Source of the DNA: Bugula neritina
Taxonomy: Eukaryota > Bryozoa > Gymnolaemata > Cheilostomatida > Bugulidae
Reading direction: 5' to 3'
DNA length: 64,000 nucleotides
Assembly (NCBI GenBank): GCA_964035545.1
Contig: OZ037768.1
Coordinates: 23,834,819 to 23,898,818 of the forward strand
The notes under the pieces were generated by a model. That model was not told where the DNA came from. It saw only the letters and a program-made list of their open reading frames with translations, and did not search any database. Below, piece by piece: positions 11,001 to 23,700 of the stretch. Numbering within the stretch: the first letter of the stretch is position 1; every line of letters starts with the position of its first letter. A program made the translations under genes and the position numbers.

Positions 11001-14000
11001 CAGCATCAAGGGTATCAGGTATCATTCGCTACTAGTCTTATATTTATCCAATCAGCTGCATGCTATCATTTCATTATTTACTTTTGTTGCTATGGTTACA
11101 GTTTGCTCAATTATATAGTTGTGATATCACTAAAAGTATAGTGTTGATAGGACATAGCTTAAATGACTTGTGTTGGCTTGTAGAAGTCTAATCTGCTGCT
11201 CAGTTATTGTCAGAGTGCTTGTCACTGCTTAATATTTGTTTGCTGAGCTTATTTTTGTTGTCATGGTTACATTTAGGCAGCAGTTTAGTTTGAATTAGCA
11301 AATGTTATTATGTAGAAGCTGTTTTTTTGCTTATTTTTTTAAATGTCAGAGGAGTTGTCATTTCTTGCCTGGGCGCAATATTATATTAAGTTTACAACCT
11401 TGGGTGTAAGAGGTTTGGGGTTTTATTAAAACAGATAAGAAAGTATTGTCCAGGTCCGAATGTGTAGGCAATGAGTATTGCATTGAGGGAATAAGGTTTA
11501 TTGTAAGCTGCAACAAATGATTACATTGACTAGGATTTTCCTCTCCTAAGATTCCAGACTGCTAAAGGACTGTCTACCTGCTCCCTTGCTTAACTCTTCA
11601 TTTGCTGGTTTCGGTTAAACAGCGAGTCTTACTCAGCTAATATAACTTAAAAACTACTGAAAGACACTAAAATCTAATAGCATAAGGATTGCTAATGCAA
11701 GTATATTACTAGTTACTAGGTTACTAAATATTTATGTGTTTTTCTGTCATTGTCTTCTCATTTGTCACAGACTGATAGACCAGCAGAAGTCTTCCAGTGG
11801 AGAGAGTATAGTCTCAGCTTCTCCCAGCACCATCACTGCTATCACCAGGACTAAGAAGAATAAAGGTCGCAAGTATGTCATCTCTACACCATCTCCTAGT
11901 TGCTAGTAACTCTTGTCTACCTGCCAGCATTATACTTATATAGCAGGCGTGAGATGTGTTTATACTCGATGGGGAGTTGTGTGCTTTTACTGAACTGAGT
12001 TAGTATTCCACCTTCAGAATACCGCAGCCCGAATACAAAGCCACCAGTGAATTATGAGATATTGGAATCAAAGCACTGCTCGCTGACATTGATAGTTATT
12101 TCAGTTTTTCTGAAGAAGTTTAACAAAATATGCACAACTTTTTTCATTCATCAATTTCACCAAATAATTATAGTTAATAATATTAATTACAAAGAATAAA
12201 TTTATTTGGTTTTACATTAGTTGTAAGATTTGCTATTCAAGGAAATTTTACTCCTAGCAAGGGAATTATCTGGTCATAGCAGACGTGAGGTGTGTTGTTA
12301 GCAGACGTGAGGTGTAGCATGAATAAGTCTATTTATCTTACAGTCTACTAAAGAAGACACTATTAAGAGGCTCAGAAGCTTCTGCTAAGAAGGAAGAGGA
12401 AGTGTTTGTTATAGAAACAGAGGGGTACATCAACTGTGTCTCGGCCTTACTCAAACTCATCGAGGTAAACACACCAGTGCTCTTCCTTCTTGTCATTCTA
12501 GTGAATCCGTACAATTGTATGCCTTTGGCCATTTAACTAAAGAATGAATGGTCTCTAATTTTCAATTTTATGTTCAAAATTACATTATTTCATTTTTTTC
12601 AATTATCGGTTACCATAGCAATAAAATTTTAGTTATTGGTAGAATAAATTCTTAGCTAGTTTCTAATTCATTGTATTTCTTATTTTCTCTATCATTAGTT
12701 TGAGATGGAACTGATGAACGTTATTATTCCCTTTAAACACAGAAGAAAAGTATATGAGATCATGATTCAGCCTTCTCTAGAGCTCATTGTGCTTGAAGGA
12801 GAGGTAGGTTGACATCGCTGCCATAAAGTTTCTTTTTCTTGTTTTTACCCGGTCTTCCAAGCTTTGAAAAAAATTCATGATGTTTTACGCGCGATTATAA
12901 CTTGTATTGCAACTCGTATTACAACTCTTATTTACAGAAGCTCGGTGAAAGTGCGCAGAAGTCTGCCTCTCATTACAACTTCAAGGAGGTGCACATGCTG
13001 TTTCCTGTCGTCAAACATCTACGGACTGTAAAACCTGAGTTTGACGTCAAATTGGAAGGTTGCCAGCCGATAAACCGGTCACGGTTCGCTGCTCTCATCA
13101 CTAATCTAGATAACACGGTTGGTGCATTAGTTGACCTCTGCTTGAACTTTGTTGACCTCTACGTGAACTTTGTTGACCTCAATTTGAACTTTGTTGACCT
13201 CTACTTGAACTTTGTTGACCTCTACGTGAACTTTGTTGACCTCAATTTGAACTTTGTTGACCTCTTCTTTAACTAATTCATTTCTCTCCTCTCTCCAGGG
13301 TAACTCTATACTCAGTCTATTCATTGAAAGTATAAAGAATGACCCTGACAAGTCTTCTAACATGCCCCTTGACGGGACGGTGCACGAGCTAACCCGAAAC
13401 GTGAGTGGGCTTTAAGGCTATAATCCTGGCCACAGCTTTACTTTAGAATAATACCTTCAATACCAAAGAGTGGCGAACTGATGCTGGGTGGTTGTATCTC
13501 AAGTGTTTCAATGACTTGCCTTTATGTCTAATACTGTAATACATTTTAAATGTAAAATAATTTCAAAGCTATTTTTTGATGATGTAACATCTGAGAGCTG
13601 TTCCTCTCTCACATCTTATTCAGAGTAGCTGTTGTCATGTGACTTGTCTCTAAGTGTGACACATCTGTCAGTGTGACACATCTGTCAGTGTGGCACATCT
13701 GTGAGCGTGACACATCTGCCAGTGTGACACATCTGCCAGTGTGACACATCTGTCAGTGTGACACATCTGTCAGTGTGACACATCTGTAAGTGACACATCT
13801 GTGAGTGTGACGCATATGTCAGGGTAGTTACATAGTCACATAATGTTGTAGACGATGTCATTTATGACTATATTAAAGGAGAACGCGGAAGTTGCTGGGG
13901 CTATGCTGTTAGTGCAAGGTATGTTACCTGCAGTGTGTACTCAGTAGGTTTATGGTATGTTACCTGCAGTGTGTACTCAGTAGGGCTATGGTATGTTACC

Positions 14001-15367
14001 TGCAGTGTGTACTCAGTAGGTTTATGCGATGTAGTGACATTAGCTATAATATAATAACAATTATGAAATCAACACCAATGGGTAATATTAATACTAACGA
14101 AATTGCTAATCGTAACTCTGACGATACTGAATATGTAATATAGTAGACTTGTTATTATATAAAATAACGTTATCCATCACCTTGATAATGACTGGTATTT
14201 GTGCAGATAGTACATACAGTACATACAGTGCATACAGTACATGCAGTACATGCAGTACATGCAGTACATACAGTACATGCAGTACATGCAGTACATACAG
14301 TGCATACAGTACATGCAGTACATACAGTGCATACAGTGCATATAGTACATATAATACATACAGTGCATACAGTGCATACAGTGCATACAGTACATACAGT
14401 GCATACAGTACATGCAGTACATGCAGTATATGCAGTACATGCAGTACATACAGTACATACAGTACATATAGTACATATAGTACAGCTGTCTGTTGGTGTA
14501 GCAGTAGATGATATTGAATATTGTGTTTATAGATCCAATGTACAGGGAACAGAACTTAGACCATCTGACTATCAAAGTAGCAGACTACATGAGTAAGTAT
14601 ATAGTATGCTGCTGTATATTATAACATAAGAGTAAGTACTACTGTATATAATACAATAGTACTGTATATAATACAATACTACTGTATATAATACAATCCT
14701 ACTGTATATAATACAATAGTACTGTATATAATACAATCCTACTGTATATAATACAATCCTACTGTATATAATACAATCCTACTGTATATAATACAATACT
14801 ACTGTATATAATACAATCCTACTGTATATAATACAATCCTACTGTATATAATACAATAGTACTGTATATAATACAATCCTACTGTATATAATACAATAGT
14901 ACTGTATATATTACTAGAGTACTGTATATAATACAACACTACTGTATATAATACAATCCTACTGTATATAATACAATACTACTGTATATAATACAATCCT
15001 ACTGTATATAATACAATAGTACTGTATATAATACAATCCTACTGTATATAATACAATAGTACTGTATATATTACTAGAGTACTGTATATAATACAATACT
15101 ACTGTATATAATACAATCCTACTGTATATAATACAAGAGTTTTCTTCTCTCTTTCAGCTAAAGTGTTGTCTGCTCTTGGAATAAACTTGAAAAACAAATC
15201 CAGCACTTACCATGACCCGTATTTATCTGCTATATTTATGCTCAACAACTATAACTACATGCAGAAGACATTACAAAGGTAAGTAGTACTAGTAGTAATA
15301 GTAGTAGTAGTAGTACTAGCAGTAGTAGTAGTAGTAGTAGTAGTAGCAGTAGTAGTAGTAGTAGTAA

Positions 15368-15403
<36 letters not shown>

Positions 15404-16468
15404 AAGTAGTGGCAGTAGTAGTAGTAGTAGCAGTAATAGTAGTAGTAGTAGTAGTAGTAGCAGCAGTAGTAGTAGTAGTAGTACTAGTACTAGTAGTAGT
15501 AGCAGCAGTAGTAGTAGAAGTAGTAGTAGCAGTAGTAGTAGCAGTACTAGTAGTAGCAGTAGTAGTACCAACAACTGGTATAGAGTTAGTATAAGTTACC
15601 CCAGGGTTATCTCCTCTCTACAGTCAAGACCTGCTGCCCCTCATACACAAATACGACCCTCAAGTTGGTCAATACTACTCAACACAGTCCATGGAACAGA
15701 AGAAGAAATACCATTCTAGCTTCAGATCTCTACTTGATATCATTGCTACTGACACTGCGGGTGCGGTGACAAAGCATTCGTCCCAGCAGCGCAACACTGG
15801 TGTAGAAAAGGTTGGCTAATGCAGTTCTGTGTGATCAATAATCAAATTAAACTTATTAGTATAATTATTTCTCCATGTCGTTATGTAACACGTGGCAGTT
15901 CAATGCTATGTTACTAATCTCCCTAATGCATGTAACCTATGGCAGTTGTTGGTGTTTTTAGACTCTGCATATTTATATTTTATGTTATCTTTTATTTTAG
16001 ATCTCAGACAAAGAGCGACAGTCTATAAAAGACAGATTTGTGGTATGATTGAATATAATTTGACATCAATGTGAAATATCAAACTAACATCTGAGTTTTG
16101 ATAATTTGAGAGTAAAAGTTGTATCATTTTAGTATTTTTTGTTTTTAAAATTATTGAAGATATTATTTTACTGTTATTTGAAGAATGAAAATGTTTCATA
16201 TGCTGTTATTCTGTGTATTTGCTGTGTCTAGGATTTCAACAAAGGGTTTGAAGATTTGTGCCGAGTTCAGAAGGCTTACGCCATTCCCGACTCTAGCCTA
16301 CGGGACCTACTCAAGAAGGAGAACAGAGAAAGGGTGGTGCCCCAGTACACCGCCTTTAAGAACAAGTACTCCAAGACTAACTTCACCAAGAACCCTGACA
16401 AGTATATTAAATACACGGAGGGAGACGTGGCTGACATGTTAGACAAGTTGTTTGACTCAACCTTCTAG
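8055..16468 (+). CDS. EXOC7: Exocyst complex component 7 (Exo70), 17 exons
   Basis: Exons: 8055-8105, 8430-8595, 8940-9027, 9729-9834, 10315-10438, 10527-10695, 11771-11872, 12344-12464, 12699-12803, 12938-13117, 13299-13400, 13852-13918, 14533-14592, 15158-15278, 15624-15810, 16001-16042, 16232-16468; 675 residues, all phases agree. The length matches animal Exo70 (about 650-735). It contains the N-terminal coiled region (LERLKASLDSSSTQTVSML), the conserved IDNVIGFYHVARDT segment, and the helical Exo70 domain ending in LCRVQKAYAIPDSSLRDLL and a basic C-terminus with YIKYTEGDVADMLDKLFDS. Known role: the exocyst subunit that binds PI(4,5)P2 through C-terminal basic patches and tethers secretory vesicles to the plasma membrane. 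Introns 4, 12, 13 and 14 are mostly tandem repeats. The gene is divergent from POGLUT2/3 and convergent with SLC38A11. Confidence 0.97.
9441..9706. repeat. 42-bp minisatellite, about 6 copies, EXOC7 intron 3
   Basis: Near-identical 42-base units containing TCTATTAGCTCTCTATATAG and TACTAAATACAG. The array ends about 20 bases before the acceptor at 9728. Each unit carries a TACAG that resembles an acceptor. Confidence 0.95.
9840..10265. repeat. TACTATG/TATACTC simple-repeat tract, EXOC7 intron 4
   Basis: CTATACTATGTACTATGTA and ACTCTATACTCTACTC units run from just inside the donor GTGAGTAT (9835) almost to the end of the intron. All three + frames stay open here and yield Tyr/Leu-rich pseudo-proteins, which is expected from the repeat. 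Confidence 0.95.
13131..13275. repeat. 21-bp minisatellite, about 7 copies, EXOC7 intron 10
   Basis: Unit TTGACCTCTACTTGAACTTTG with point variants, starting about 13 bases after the donor at 13118. The period is divisible by three, so the frame continues from exon 10 as if coding. The donor GTTGGTGC and the next exon's homology show that it is intronic. Confidence 0.93.
13655..13812. repeat. 15-bp GTGACACATCTGTCA minisatellite, EXOC7 intron 11
   Basis: About ten imperfect head-to-tail copies just upstream of the acceptor region of exon 12. Confidence 0.9.
13919..14026. repeat. 36-bp repeat, 3 copies, starting at the EXOC7 exon 12 donor
   Basis: Units begin at 13919, 13955 and 13991, exactly 36 bases apart, each with GTATGTTACCTGCAGTGTG. 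Position 13919 is the real 5' splice site, so the donor is present three times. Confidence 0.93.
14207..14487. repeat. 9-bp CAGTACATA/CAGTGCATA array, EXOC7 intron 12
   Basis: About 30 units of CAGTRCATR. The unit is a multiple of three, so frames on both strands stay open as Thr/Tyr/Ser/Cys or Val/His repeats. These are not genes. Confidence 0.95.
14633..15136. repeat. 20-bp minisatellite, about 25 copies, EXOC7 intron 13
   Basis: Unit TACTGTATATAATACAATCC with variants (AGT, ACT or CCT at the junction). It fills most of the intron between 14593 and 15157. Two units share the same deviant TATTACTAGAG form, which suggests block duplication of a segment. Confidence 0.96.
15279..15568. repeat. 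(AGT)n microsatellite starting at the EXOC7 exon 14 donor
   Basis: The donor GTAAGTAGTACTAGTAG merges directly into about 95 AGT triplets with interspersed AGC and ACT. The tract is 290 bases and makes up most of the intron. The poly-Leu and poly-Val frames through it are artefacts. Confidence 0.96.
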
Positions 16469-16692
16469 TCGTTGGCTCCTTCAAGTTATCTCCTCGTGTT
16501 ATCTTCTCTTGTTGAACCTTTCTATGCTTTGTTAGACTCAAAATATCATGTATAACTTTGGTAGTGTATTGTTGTGGTTATCTTTAGCCCTTCATTAGTT
16601 ACACTGTGTATTACATTTGGAAACTTTTGTCATGTCTGTCACACCATAGCACCTGGTGTCACTTGTCTGTTCTAGCAACAATGTGTGACAGG

Positions 16693-16866
16693 TTGATTCA
16701 CATGTGACCGCATATGTGTCATGTGACTACAGATGTGTCATGTGACCACAGGTATATCATGTGACCGCAGGTGTGTCATGTGACCGCAGGTGTGTCATGT
16801 GACCGCAGGTGTGTCATGTGACTACAGGTGTGTCATGTGACCGCAAGTGTGTCATGTGACGGCAGG
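16693..16866. repeat. 19-bp TCATGTGAC-containing minisatellite, EXOC7 3' UTR
   Basis: About nine copies of CGCAGGTGTGTCATGTGAC, located between the EXOC7 stop (16468) and its candidate polyA signal (17045), so probably transcribed. TCATGTGA is also the core of the M-box bound by MITF/TFE factors (known motif). A regulatory role is only a possibility. Confidence 0.92.
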
Positions 16867-17044
16867 TGTAGCACCAATTTAGCATATAATTATTTGTCAC
16901 GCACTTATTTATGATTTAGAAAAGTTGCTAAAAAAGGAAATCTAATCTTGTAAATGAATAACTCTGTTATGTGAAATTATATATCTAGTCATTTCTTACT
17001 TATTTATTCTACCAAATTGACTTTTATCATTATTCAAAGTATTG

Positions 17045-17050
17045 AATAAA
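17045..17050 (+). other. EXOC7 candidate polyadenylation signal
   Basis: AATAAA 577 bases after the EXOC7 stop, followed by an AT-rich TATATAATAT palindromic stretch (17080-17175). I see no earlier clear hexamer. Confidence 0.5.
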
Positions 17051-17705
17051 ATGTTCTGAGACTTGAAGGCTTTATATCATATTATGTCATTGTATAATAT
17101 TATATCATATTATATAATATTGTATCATATTATATAATATGATACAATATTATATAATATGATATAATAATATTATGTTGCAATATATTTCTCTAGGCTG
17201 ATGGTTTGTATCATTGCCAGCACTTTGTGTGTTCTACCCCTTAGCATATATAATATCAATTCTATGACTGTTATTTCGTAAACGTTTATTTAGATTTGCT
17301 GAAATAAAACATTAAATTAAAATGTAATCTAGCAAAAATGAAGTTAGTATGTACATTACATCATATCATATTCCCTGTAAGCCATTCAAACAAATCACCT
17401 ATAAACTGGTTTCTGAAATATGTTTCTCTTGGCCATAATTTGCACAAAAATATAAACCAACTGATGTCCACTTCCCAAGTTACCCCATCAGTATCGATGT
17501 TTAGTTACTCTGCATGGGTCAAGGAAAAAAATGCTGCCAGTGTTTGCTGCCATATCACATGCAATTATTGTAACAAAATATAACAATAATTTATTTGAAT
17601 GATAACCAGTGGACAAAATATACACATATATTCACAGATATAAATTATATTAACTTTTATTAATATGGCGGAGTAGCTTGTGATTCAAGTAGACTGAGCG
17701 CATAA

Positions 17706-17711
17706 TTTATT
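17706..17711 (-). other. SLC38A11 candidate polyadenylation signal
   Basis: TTTATT on the + strand (AATAAA on the minus strand) is 50 bases beyond the transporter's stop codon. Another copy lies at 17590-17595. Confidence 0.5.
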
Positions 17712-17760
17712 GAGCTACCAGAGAAAGAGAGGACAACTCTAAACTACAGACTAGAGAACA

Positions 17761-20700
17761 CTATAATGACGATAATGGTGACAGTCGTGTACTATTATAC
17801 AAACTGCCTCTAGTTGAGTAATTGCTGTATATACTACTATTGTTGGACATAGAGCTAAAGTTAGACTGAGTACCATTTGTGTAATCATTGCAGTAAGAGA
17901 GGGGGTTGCCATGACTGCAGGTGCTCCCTTCCGCAATTCTCAATATAGTCATGACTAGTCCTATTATTGCGGAAATGATACCAAAGATGGCAACAAAGAG
18001 TTTCGGAATGCTTCTAGGAGAGAGAATTGGTTCTTGCTGTAGCTTGAGAACACATAGTGGTGGGAATATAAACGCTAAGGGAATGGCTGCTAGCACACCC
18101 TACAAAACATGCACATATGTTGTGAGAAACTTAGCTATAATAACTTGATAACAAATGGCTGAAGAATTCTTTTGTTTTGGTGCTATATAAGTAGTATTTT
18201 TTAAATATTGAATTTTTGAATAAGAAATTCTACATTTATCTAAAAGAGAGTCTTTTTACTTTATACAGTCTTTTTACTTTACTTTCAGTCATTCCTTTTG
18301 ATAAGTTAAACAAGGTTTTAGTTTTACTAGTACTATTACTAGTACTAGTTGTACTAGTACTAGTATTAGTCAACACGTCTGCTGCTACTCTTACGTTCAA
18401 CTGTAAGACAACTTCCACACAGTCGGTTGCCATGGAGATGCCACAGGTCAAGGCTGCTATAATGACTGTGATAAGGATATGTCTACCCAGCTGGGGCTCT
18501 TTGCTGGCAAAGATAGAATTCTCAATAACTTCTCTGGTAACGAAGCATTCAAGGGGCCAAGTTAATACGACTGTCATGGCATACGCAAATCTTGCCACAT
18601 TCATGAAATCATCTTCGAAACAATAATTAAGTAAAATATCGCCTACAATTAGAAAGTATAACACGTTGTATGTTCTAAATATCTAAATATAAGTATATGT
18701 GTTTTAAACAACAAAATATATCTGTTTCACTTGAAAACTTTACTAAAACGCAAAACACAAACTGAACTAGGAAAGGTCAGAGGTCAAGCTAAAATAGGTT
18801 AAAGTTGAACTGAATTCTATGCACGCAAATTATTAAAGTTTTGACGGCTATTTATATTCTCCTATTATTTATCATTTTTATTAAGCATATCGTCTGCTAT
18901 TGCTACATAGCGTTAGCCTTAGGTTGCTACCTGGGGTGTCAGTGAGTTTGTGAGGTTTATAGCAATATAATTGGATTTTTACATTTTAAAAGAGGTGTGG
19001 ATATGTTTTAAGTCAGAGCCAAACATACGTAACTGCTGACTCTATCACATGTACAACTGCTGACTCTATCACATGTACAACTGCTGACTCTATCACATAT
19101 ACAACTGCTGACTCTATCACATATTGAACTGCTGACCTTGCACATAGCCTGTGAATGTGACGTAGCCAAGCACCCCGAATATCAAAGTGATGAGCATGGA
19201 AGAAAAGACACTGGCGTGAGTCACCAAGCTCCACCGTTTCTCCGTTGGATTCTCCAGAGATGTGTAGAGGAGGAAGGAGTTGTGGTGACACATGTAAGCT
19301 GCGGAAAAACACAAAGACCTCATGCTAATAGTTGCTAGGAATCCGGTAGTCCATGTGGTGTAATGGTTAGCCTGCCTGCTTGCAAGCCGGAGGTCTCAGG
19401 TTCGAATCTCAGAGCGGGCAAAAATTTTCCTCTAATAGATGTAAAACTAGATGCATGGCTTATATTATTCTGGGTTTATTACATGTAAAAAAAATTATTG
19501 TCTGGTAAAATAATTGTCTAGCATTGATCATGGATACACAGTCGTTTTAAGAGTTTTATGCAAAACAATTGGTTCACACAAAAAAAGTAAAAATATAATT
19601 CAGAATTATAATCTAATTACCAAAACTAAGAATTCCAATTGCCTGCATGAAGTCCTGGTGGGCAAAATCCCAGGCGTCTGCTGTGGGGGGTCTACAAATA
19701 CAGAACATCATTACCTTGAGACATCATTGGACATGCAGACGTTGGAATCCAGTTATTGATTGTGAGTTTTTGGCATAACGTAGTCCACAGTCAAATGTGG
19801 TGAAAACTAAAAATATAATGTATACATTCACACTAAATGTCACTCTACATATCTAGAAGGGCACCTGACGTAAAATGTCTGCCTGTTGCATTGTGGGATG
19901 GTGCAGTGCTGGTATACTAAGCATTACTAAAACAATTTTATCTAATCGGAGTTAGCCTATAACAATTAGTAAACTAACTCCTTTTATACTTTATAACAAT
20001 ATTATTAATATTAGTTGAGAACTCAAAACTCTTCAAAACAAACTCCCACCTTGTATATACAAAAGCATGTTCACATGAAGGCCATACTTACACTTTATCG
20101 TGGAGCAGAATGGCTTTTACTAACATCGCTATGAGTATAAAAATGATGAGGATGAGAGAGACGAGTGACGCCTGAAACACATGAGACACACAACTAACAT
20201 AGGTGTGTTGAGTGTAAGTGTACTGAGTGTAAGTGTATATAGTAGTGTAGGTATATATATTGAGTGTACGTGTATATAACAGTGTAAGTATATAATTATA
20301 TTGGGTATAAGTATATATAGATAGTAGTGTAGGTATATATATTGAGTGTAAGTGTATTTAGCAGTGAAGTATATATAGTAGTGTAAGTGTATATAATAGT
20401 GTAATAGTGTATTATTATAATATAAGTATATTATTCAGGGCATATACTCATACATACAAATTGCTATCAGCTGCATTACAATGCATTGAGTGCACTCCAA
20501 AGAGTCCAGGTATACATTGTATTTCATTGCATTGTATTGCACTATTATACAATATTGTGTGAATAGTATTGCACTGCCTTTGAATGCAATATTTTTTGCA
20601 ATATTGCATTGTATTTCACTGCATTGATTGCAGTACATCCCCCTACTTTGTACTTGGTATAATTTTATTGCAATTTGTACTGAGCTGAGTTGTATTTTAC

Positions 20701-23700
20701 TATATGCAATAACGTGTTTATACCATAATTAGTTTTTCAAACTACACATGAGTAACTGTTATTATGCATACAATGACCACAGTTAGGATAAATGCAGTTT
20801 GTTGCTAATAGAAGTACAGTTTTCTACTAAAATGCATTTACACTAGAGTTGCCTTACCTTGCTTATCTTGGCCACATCTCTATATAGTGATAGAGGTAAA
20901 GTTATGGTCACAGTTATTATCACTATCACAAATTGTCTACTCCCAAAAGCTGTGTTACTGATTGCCTCTGAAATGATATTGCAATTAGTATGAAATTGAT
21001 AGAATATAATATTTGTTAGATTCACAGTTGATCAAATTATTTTGCAGCTTATCAACTATTTTATAGTTGAAATCCTTTGCATCTTACTCTTGTAGAAAGT
21101 TTTATTATAAATTATTATTTTTTCAACGTTATGATATTTTTATCTCCTACTCACCCCCTCCTATTCGTATGATTACAGCTGTTATTGTATCTCCAATAAT
21201 CACGTTGTAACCAATCATTGCTGTAAATATTCATATTCATTCCATTTGTAGCTACTTCTATTCCTGACACATTTTAACTACTTTTTAAAAGGTTAATTCC
21301 CTAAGAGCATATTAAGCATAATTTGCTCATCATGCAATATTCATATCTTTTCCATTAGCTAACATAAAAGCCAATAATGCTAATGGGTTAGCAAACATAA
21401 ATAGCAGCAGATTCTATAAATAGTAAAATACAATTATATATTTTTTATATACAGTTCCTTGTATATTAATATAACTTGACACACCACGAGTTATACTCAA
21501 AAACTACTTTATAAGCTAGTGTCACAAAAAATTGCCCGCGACTTTATTTAGCATGTATATGAATCAATACAAGGCTGAGTGAGATTCATTGACTTTTATT
21601 TCAGAGTATGATGGTGATTGTGAGATAACTTCTCAATGATAAAGCTGGTAAAGCTGCCATGAGTTATGCTGCCATTAGTCATGCTCACGCCTGTACAGGT
21701 TGTTTGTCAACTCACCTATGAATGGATAGAGGAACTGCATGGCAGTGAGCAGCAGAAAGCCAACCTTGCCAAAGGATGTGTTCACAAGGCCCTGGTATGT
21801 GTTTGTATTCGCTAAATTCCCACCTTGTATTAGTAGGACTATGGAGTAGTCTACAATATAGTGCTAGTTATAGGTGGTAGTGTGGTATGTAGCTAGTACG
21901 TAGGTGACACATCAGAGTAGGTGACAAACACCTGTGAGAGTGGAGACATGTCAGAGTAGAGACACGTCAGAGTATAGACACATGTCAGAGTAGAGACATG
22001 TCAGAGTAGAGACACATGTCAGAGTAGACACATGTCAGAGTAGAGAGACATGTCAGAGTAGAGACATGTCAGAGTAGACACATGTCAGAATAGATACACA
22101 TCTATTTTAGTAAAAAACAAGTACCTGTTAGAGCTGCCACGGCTACAACAAGTATCACTCCCAGACCAAAGCCTGATTGGTGGAGAGCAAATGGTATTCC
22201 TACAGAAGATTACATATTAACATTTCCACTTGATACCTGCTAGTGTGATGATGTCGATACATGTATTGTGTTACTCTACAATATATATTTTTATTACAGT
22301 CACATTTAATTTTTTTATAATTAGACTATAAGTATATAAATAGCAGTAAACTATCAGTAAACTGTCTGTAGACTGTCAATGGAAATTGAAATTCAAACTT
22401 TTACAATATAAAAAAAAAATTAATGGTAGTTTATTTTGTTGGCCATGACAATGTAGAAAAGAGTGAATTGGAAGAGGCTTAAAAGTTTTCTAGCTACAAA
22501 AATTACATTTTGTAATGCCACCATGTAGTTGTGTTTGACTTTTCCTTAATTAAATAACCATACAAGTTACATTCAAATACCTACTTATATGAAATGCAAC
22601 ACAGCTTGGCTTGTGTTTTGTAAAACTCTAACAATTGATCTAAATTAAACTGGAGTCAAATGAGTAAATATATTGTGTCAGAGGTTAAAGTTTAGGGGCT
22701 AAAGGTTAAATATTAGATACTAAGGTTAGAGGTTAAAGACTAAAGGTTAGAGACTAGAGACCAAAGGTTAGAGGTTAGAGACTAGAGATTAGAGGCTAAA
22801 TGTTATAGTTTAGAGGTTAGAGGCTTAAGGCTAGATGCTATAGAGGTTGATGGTTAAAAGTTAAAGGTTAGATGTTACCTATGATGCCGGCACCTATTAC
22901 TTTAGAGGTTAGAGGTTAGAGTTTAAAGCTTAGACGTTACCTATGATGCCAGCACCTATTACTATAGAGGTTAGAGGTTAGAGTTTAAAGGTTAGACATT
23001 ACCTATGATGCCAGCACCTATTATGGAGTTGATGAAGTTCAGGCTGGCACTCGGCAAAGAGTTGAGTTCCTGAGATCTTGAGTTACTCGAGTCTGGAGAC
23101 TCTTCCTTGGGTTGTGCCGCAGCCCCCTCTCCATTCAGTTTCTGGTAGCTACTAGCTCTAGAGATACTTGTGGTCTCACTAGCTGCATCCTACAAAACAG
23201 TGATGTCTACAGTTAGATAATAACAGTAATAGCTACTCTGTACAGTCATTGATTTTTCCATGTTTTATGAAATATGGATGAGTTAAGTGGATGGCTTTCT
23301 AATGACATATCATAAATATTTCACTTGATGTAACAGCTGTGTTGTAGTATGTATACGAGCCATCAGAATGAAGATTTGAGGGAGCAAAGATAGTTATGGG
23401 TACAGAGTACTGACTGCTTTCTACTGATATATAATATGGAGAACACCAAAATGCTATAATGCTTGGCTTTTTAGTCTACAGAACCAACTGCCTAACTTGT
23501 GGGCGGGTTTCTCCCTGGAACCCAGCCTATGTTAAGAAACTTACCACGAATATTATATAAACTTACCTTTGCATAGACCTACTTTTATATAAATTTACTG
23601 CAATATAAACTTTCAACAGTATTTAAAAATAACAATATATAATTTACTGTGTTATTGAAATATGATATAAAATATATATATATATCTATTGTTGGCGTCA

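Noticed and set aside
14149-15594. Thr/Ser/Tyr-, Val/His-, poly-Leu and poly-Val frames
   Set aside because: They come from the CAGTACATA and AGT arrays in EXOC7 introns; homologous EXOC7 exons flank them on both sides.
19349-19420. Functional tRNA gene
   Set aside because: Box A and B match, but the acceptor and anticodon arms have mismatches and a similar decayed copy exists elsewhere. It was reported as a SINE-like head instead.
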